A stretch of DNA of 64,000 nucleotides. Source: Ulota crispa. Taxonomy: Eukaryota > Streptophyta > Bryopsida > Orthotrichales > Orthotrichaceae. Below are positions 60,346-64,000 of the stretch, piece by piece. Positions within the stretch are counted from its first letter, which is position 1. Each line of letters begins with the position of its first letter. The stretch covers positions 16,402,471-16,466,470 of the forward strand of contig OY987247.1 in assembly GCA_963920765.1 (NCBI GenBank), read 5' to 3'. The notes beneath the pieces are model-generated. The model had not been told where the DNA came from, ran no database searches, and saw only the letters and a list, made by a program, of their open reading frames with translations. A program made the position numbers and the translations under genes.

Positions 60346-63300
60346 GTGCATGTTTTCAGGAACGAGGGTTGTGTGGATTGCAAGCACAAGGTCTTCCTCT
60401 GCCACCATGGTAAACAGAAAGACTTTGTAGAGTCGATGCATGACGAAATCAAAAGGCACGACCTTTTTGTATTCTTTGACAAGAATCGTGATTCCTTACC
60501 ATTGGAGTGTGACTTTTTGAGAAAGATTTTTAAAGCAATCAAGGAATGTGAGGTTGGGGTGGTGGTTCTGTCAAAAGCTTTCTTCACAAAGACATGGTGG
60601 CCAATGAAAGAGTTTGCAATGCTGGCAAAGCGGAAAGAGGAGAACAAGGACTTTGTTTTGTTATTGGTATACTACAACAATATTGAGCTGGCTGAGTGCA
60701 AGGATAAGAAGAAACAGATGAAGTGGAAAGAAGAGTGGGAAAACTGGGCACTGTTAGACAATTGCATAGTGATAGAAGATTGGACGTTTGTGTTCAAGTT
60801 GTTTGGCCCAACCATGGCAATTTCATACAACAAAGAAGGGGGTGTGAGACAACTCATAAGAGAGGTGGTTGCACAAGTTTGCAAGCGTGCAATGGTAGAG
60901 ACGAGAGGAGATGACCTTGATATGCAAAGAAGGCTACGCATTTGCAAGGTGAGTGATGGAGACTGAAACTCTGGAGGTGGAGCATCTGAATGGTCTGTAG
61001 GACGGAAGTGCTGAGTTTTGCAACACTTATGACATTATGTGGTTTGTGAGATTTCAGTGATTGAGTCATGTGATAGTTATATTCTCTTATTTTGCAGTTG
61101 GTATGGAGAATTATGCAAGCGTCTAAAGCGTTTTGTGTGGATGGTGCTTGCATGGTGGGGTTGTACGGAATGGGTGGCATCGGTAAGAGCACTCTGTGCA
61201 AAGCTCTGTGCCAGAAATTGCAGTTATATTTTGGCGGGAGAGTGTGCCACGCGGAGTTGCCTAGCAATAGCAATGATGGGAAGGAGAATAAGGTGCTAGG
61301 AGAGATGGTGAAGAGATTGATTGGTTTTGCACCAGAGGTTGTAGTTGGATACAACAAAACGCACATATGGTGGGACTTATAGATATGCATTGCTAGCTTT
61401 GCAAAGTGTATGATGATTATTGTATTATGTAAAATGCATGTGATGGACGCAAGTCATGATTTGTCATGCGTCCTGTTTAAAGTAGAGCAGTTTGGGAGTT
61501 ATGGTTGGTTTTGCGTGTGAGTTGGAAATGATGGCTATTGTTGGGTGGAGCGTTTAAACTTGTTGAAAGATAAATTGTAGAGTCACAAAGTTTTTGTGGC
61601 CATCGATAATGTGGGAGATGGTGGTAGCTCAAAGGAGCTAGCAAGAGATTTACTAAGAGCAAAGTTCACAAAGGACAGCTTTGTGGTGGTGACGGCTCGA
61701 TTGATTGAGATGCTCCGAGACATGGGCATAAGTGGAAAGGATTGTCACGAGATGCCGGAGTTGGATTACAAGGAAGCAGAGAGTGTATTTCTGATCAACG
61801 CAGCAGAAGGGGTTCATTTGAAAGATGCCTTAATACAAGAATGCGTATGTATGTGCTATTTTTCAAAAAAGGAGGGTAGAAGCCATCATTACCATCTTTT
61901 GGCTCTAAAAGTTCTGCTTGGGCAGCTAGGGCGCAATCCGGAGGAATGGATGCCACAGTTGAGAAGAAGGGATCCGTTCAACGCATTGGGAGAGAGGGAG
62001 CATTTGATGTATGGTATTTTGAGAAGCAGTTTCAATTCATTGGAGTGGGAGAATCAAGATTTGTTCATGGATGTGGCCCTTTTCTTTCCTGAAAGAAAAT
62101 ATTGTAGATCAGGTGGTACTATTAAGAATGTCAACATAAGGACGTAGTTGTGTATGATACATGGATGGACTGAAGATGACCTGATGTTTTAGGTAAGTTT
62201 CGTTCAATGTTGATGTCGGTTTGGCACAAATTTATGTTTAACATGGCAGTTGCGAATGCTTAGAGTAACGTGAAATGGATCTTGGGTTGGATATTTGAAA
62301 TGGTTTTGCTGTTTGTTATTACTTCCTTTGTCTAGCTATGAGTGATCCATTGGAACCTCATACCATAAGCAATGATGAGTATTGTACGTGGCCATTGCAA
62401 CATACATAAGAAATAGGCACAGTAAGTCTCCATAGGATGGACTGGAAAGTACTAGAAGAAAACTATAATTTTGAATGGGCCACTTATAGCCTGACAAAGG
62501 GAGTATTTATCATTGTATTGGAAGTTTTTGAGGAGATGACATGGAAGATGGAAATAACCTATTATGATTGTTGTAATGGTGTAGTTAAAAGCATTGAAGC
62601 AAAAGCCATTGATTGAGTGCATTAGAGATGGCATGGAGGTTGTGGGCATGCATGATTTGTGGCGAGAGTTTTGTGTGACCAAGATAAGGAAGGATGAGCA
62701 TTGATTTTATAGGGAGAATAAAATACTTGAAAGTTCTAAGGAAAAGGAGTTTTACGGCAGTGGGTGGAAAGACCTATAGAGAGTGTGCTTGACTTGCTCA
62801 GCCCTTTGGCCGTTGTACGAGAAGAGCTTGGCAGTGAGGACAGTGACTTTGCAGTGTTGTTCAAATTTGACAATGCTGAAGTTGGTGAACAAGGAATGGA
62901 AGAATCAAGTGGTGGATGTGAGTCCCCTTTTACAACTGAAGAGCTTGGAATATGAATTGAAGACTTTGCGCAGCTTGTTGAACAAAATGGAAGCTGCAAT
63001 TGATATTCAAGGATTGTGTAATCTATTGGATCTTTGTGTTTTGATATTGCTTGTCATACCAAGCAACTCAACATGCATTGGAGAATTAGCAAGCCTGGTC
63101 TGCCTTGAAATCTTGATGTTAAGCACATGGGATGTTGATGAGCCAAGCACATCGGATGTTTATGAGCCAAGCACAGCTGAATTTGGAATGCCGAGATTAC
63201 CAGATTTGGGAAAACTTTGTTGTTTGTTGTTGGTGAGGTTGGAATTGGGTAGATTACCTATCCAACTAGTGTGGTCCAATATGAAGGACTTGGAGTGTTT

Positions 63301-64000
63301 AGACCTCAATGGCAATGCAAGGATGCTTAGTTGCAATGGTCTAGAGGACCTGGCTGCCTTGGTGGAGCTTGATTTGGATGGGTGTATTGACCTTAAAGTG
63401 TTGCCATGTTTGGGAAAGCTCATGAAGTTGAAAAAGTTGAACATTTCTAGATGTGGAGTTTCAGCAGTGCCAAGATTGGATTGCTTGGCGGCTTTACAAG
63501 AATTTAGAGCTATAGGTTGCAAAAGGTTGAAGATGTTACCAGATTTGCAGCAGTTTTCAAACTTGGAAGTACTTGAATTGAGAGGTTGTGATTTGCTGGA
63601 GCTAGTCATTGGGTTGGACAAGTTGACATCCTTGCGACATCTTGAGGTCCACTTTGACACGGTGAAAGACTCTCCCAAGCAATGTCTGCTGACGAAGTTG
63701 CAGGGTGTGGAAATTGATTCGTGGGGAGAGCAAGGATTACCATGTATGGTCGGTTGGATAGGTTTGAAGGAGCTGCAAATGAGTGGTTGTCGTGGAGTTT
63801 GTAAACTGGAAGGTTTGGAGAGTTTGCCAAGTTTGCAATTTCTCTACATTCAAGAGAGTGACTTTCAAGATGTGTCAATCGTGAGTTGCTTGGCTTTGTT
63901 ACAAGAATTGTAGATTAGAGGTTGTAAGAAGCTGGAGCAGGTGCCTAGTTTGGTTCTGCTTTCAAAGTTGGAATCACTTTGGTTGGATGGATTAGGCGTA
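60346..64000 (+). pseudogene. TIR-NBS-LRR (TNL) resistance-type gene, degraded, runs past window end
   Basis: TNL proteins are intracellular immune receptors; the TIR domain is an NADase-type signalling module, the NB-ARC a nucleotide switch. Exon 1 (60,346-60,948, donor GCAAG|GTGAGT) encodes a TIR domain: HKVFLCHHGKQKDFV, FFDKNRDSLPLE, VGVVVLSKAFFTKTWWPMKE. Exon 2 (from 61,098) has the P-loop GLYGMGGIGKST; then kinase-2 HKVFVAIDNVGD (61,584), RNBS-B-like SFVVVTARLIEM, HLLALKVLLGQL and RNBS-D-like NQDLFMDVALFFP (to ~62,100). An MHD motif (VGMHDLWREF) lies near 62,640. Leucine-rich repeats run from ~62,900, e.g. LECLDLNGNARML and LELRGCDLLEL. Breaks: an in-frame TAG at 61,578-61,580 directly before kinase-2, no clean join between ~62,110 and 62,585, and a TAG at 63,911-63,913 with repeat-like protein continuing after it. 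Introns could explain the first two. The start is uncertain; an acceptor-like TTTTCAG lies just inside. Confidence 0.78.

Noticed and set aside
1-64000. tRNA, rRNA genes and CRISPR arrays
   Set aside because: No cloverleaf-type sequence, rRNA segment or regular short repeat-spacer array was recognised; the tandem arrays have long units without spacers.

Overview
The window looks like nuclear DNA of a land plant, most probably a bryophyte (moss-like). Genes carry short GT-AG introns in AT-rich DNA, and the recognisable proteins are plant ones: an exocyst EXO84 subunit, a dirigent relict and a TIR-NBS-LRR resistance-type sequence. The half-size ABC exporter with an extra N-terminal membrane region, and the style of the TIR domain, point away from flowering plants. 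This placement is an inference from protein style; the sequence gives no direct species marker. All splice sites were read by eye and kept only when the reading phase closed across the junction. || Layout: 1-10.4 kb is repeat-rich DNA (foldbacks, short terminal-inverted-repeat elements, a 256-bp duplication) leading into the ABC gene. 10,485-15,731 (+) is an intact 11-exon ABCB half-transporter of 907 aa. 17.2-19.1 kb is a ~720-bp tandem array and 20-22.4 kb holds two small mobile elements. 24,120-29,535 (-) is an intact 9-exon EXO84 gene of 762 aa. 30.3-30.6 kb holds an unrecognised exon-like remnant, and 30.6-32.25 kb a ~265-bp tandem array with a MITE inside it. 32.3-33.7 kb holds further small elements. 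34,265-40,131 is a whole-length PIF/Harbinger DNA transposon with terminal inverted repeats, a TAA target duplication and two decayed genes. 40,559-41,920 (-) is a dirigent pseudogene. 42.2-56.8 kb is a gene-free stretch packed with nested foldbacks and MITEs. 60,346 to the window end (+) is a degraded TIR-NBS-LRR sequence running out of the window. || Main observation: at least ten short non-coding elements share TTAA target sites and CCCC...GGGG termini, the hallmark of the piggyBac superfamily. They fall into at least three interior types. One copy (44,346-45,274) sits in a local 31-bp repeat whose neighbouring unit serves as the uninterrupted empty site, which shows directly that TTAA is duplicated. 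A second MITE family is marked by a perfect internal palindrome centred on GGTGATCACC. || How the genes work together: no operon-like or pathway link is visible. The two intact genes are housekeeping membrane-traffic and transport genes embedded in mobile-element DNA, while the defence or specialised-metabolism sequences (dirigent, TNL) are broken. No LTR retroelement, virus-like gene, RNA gene or CRISPR array was recognised.
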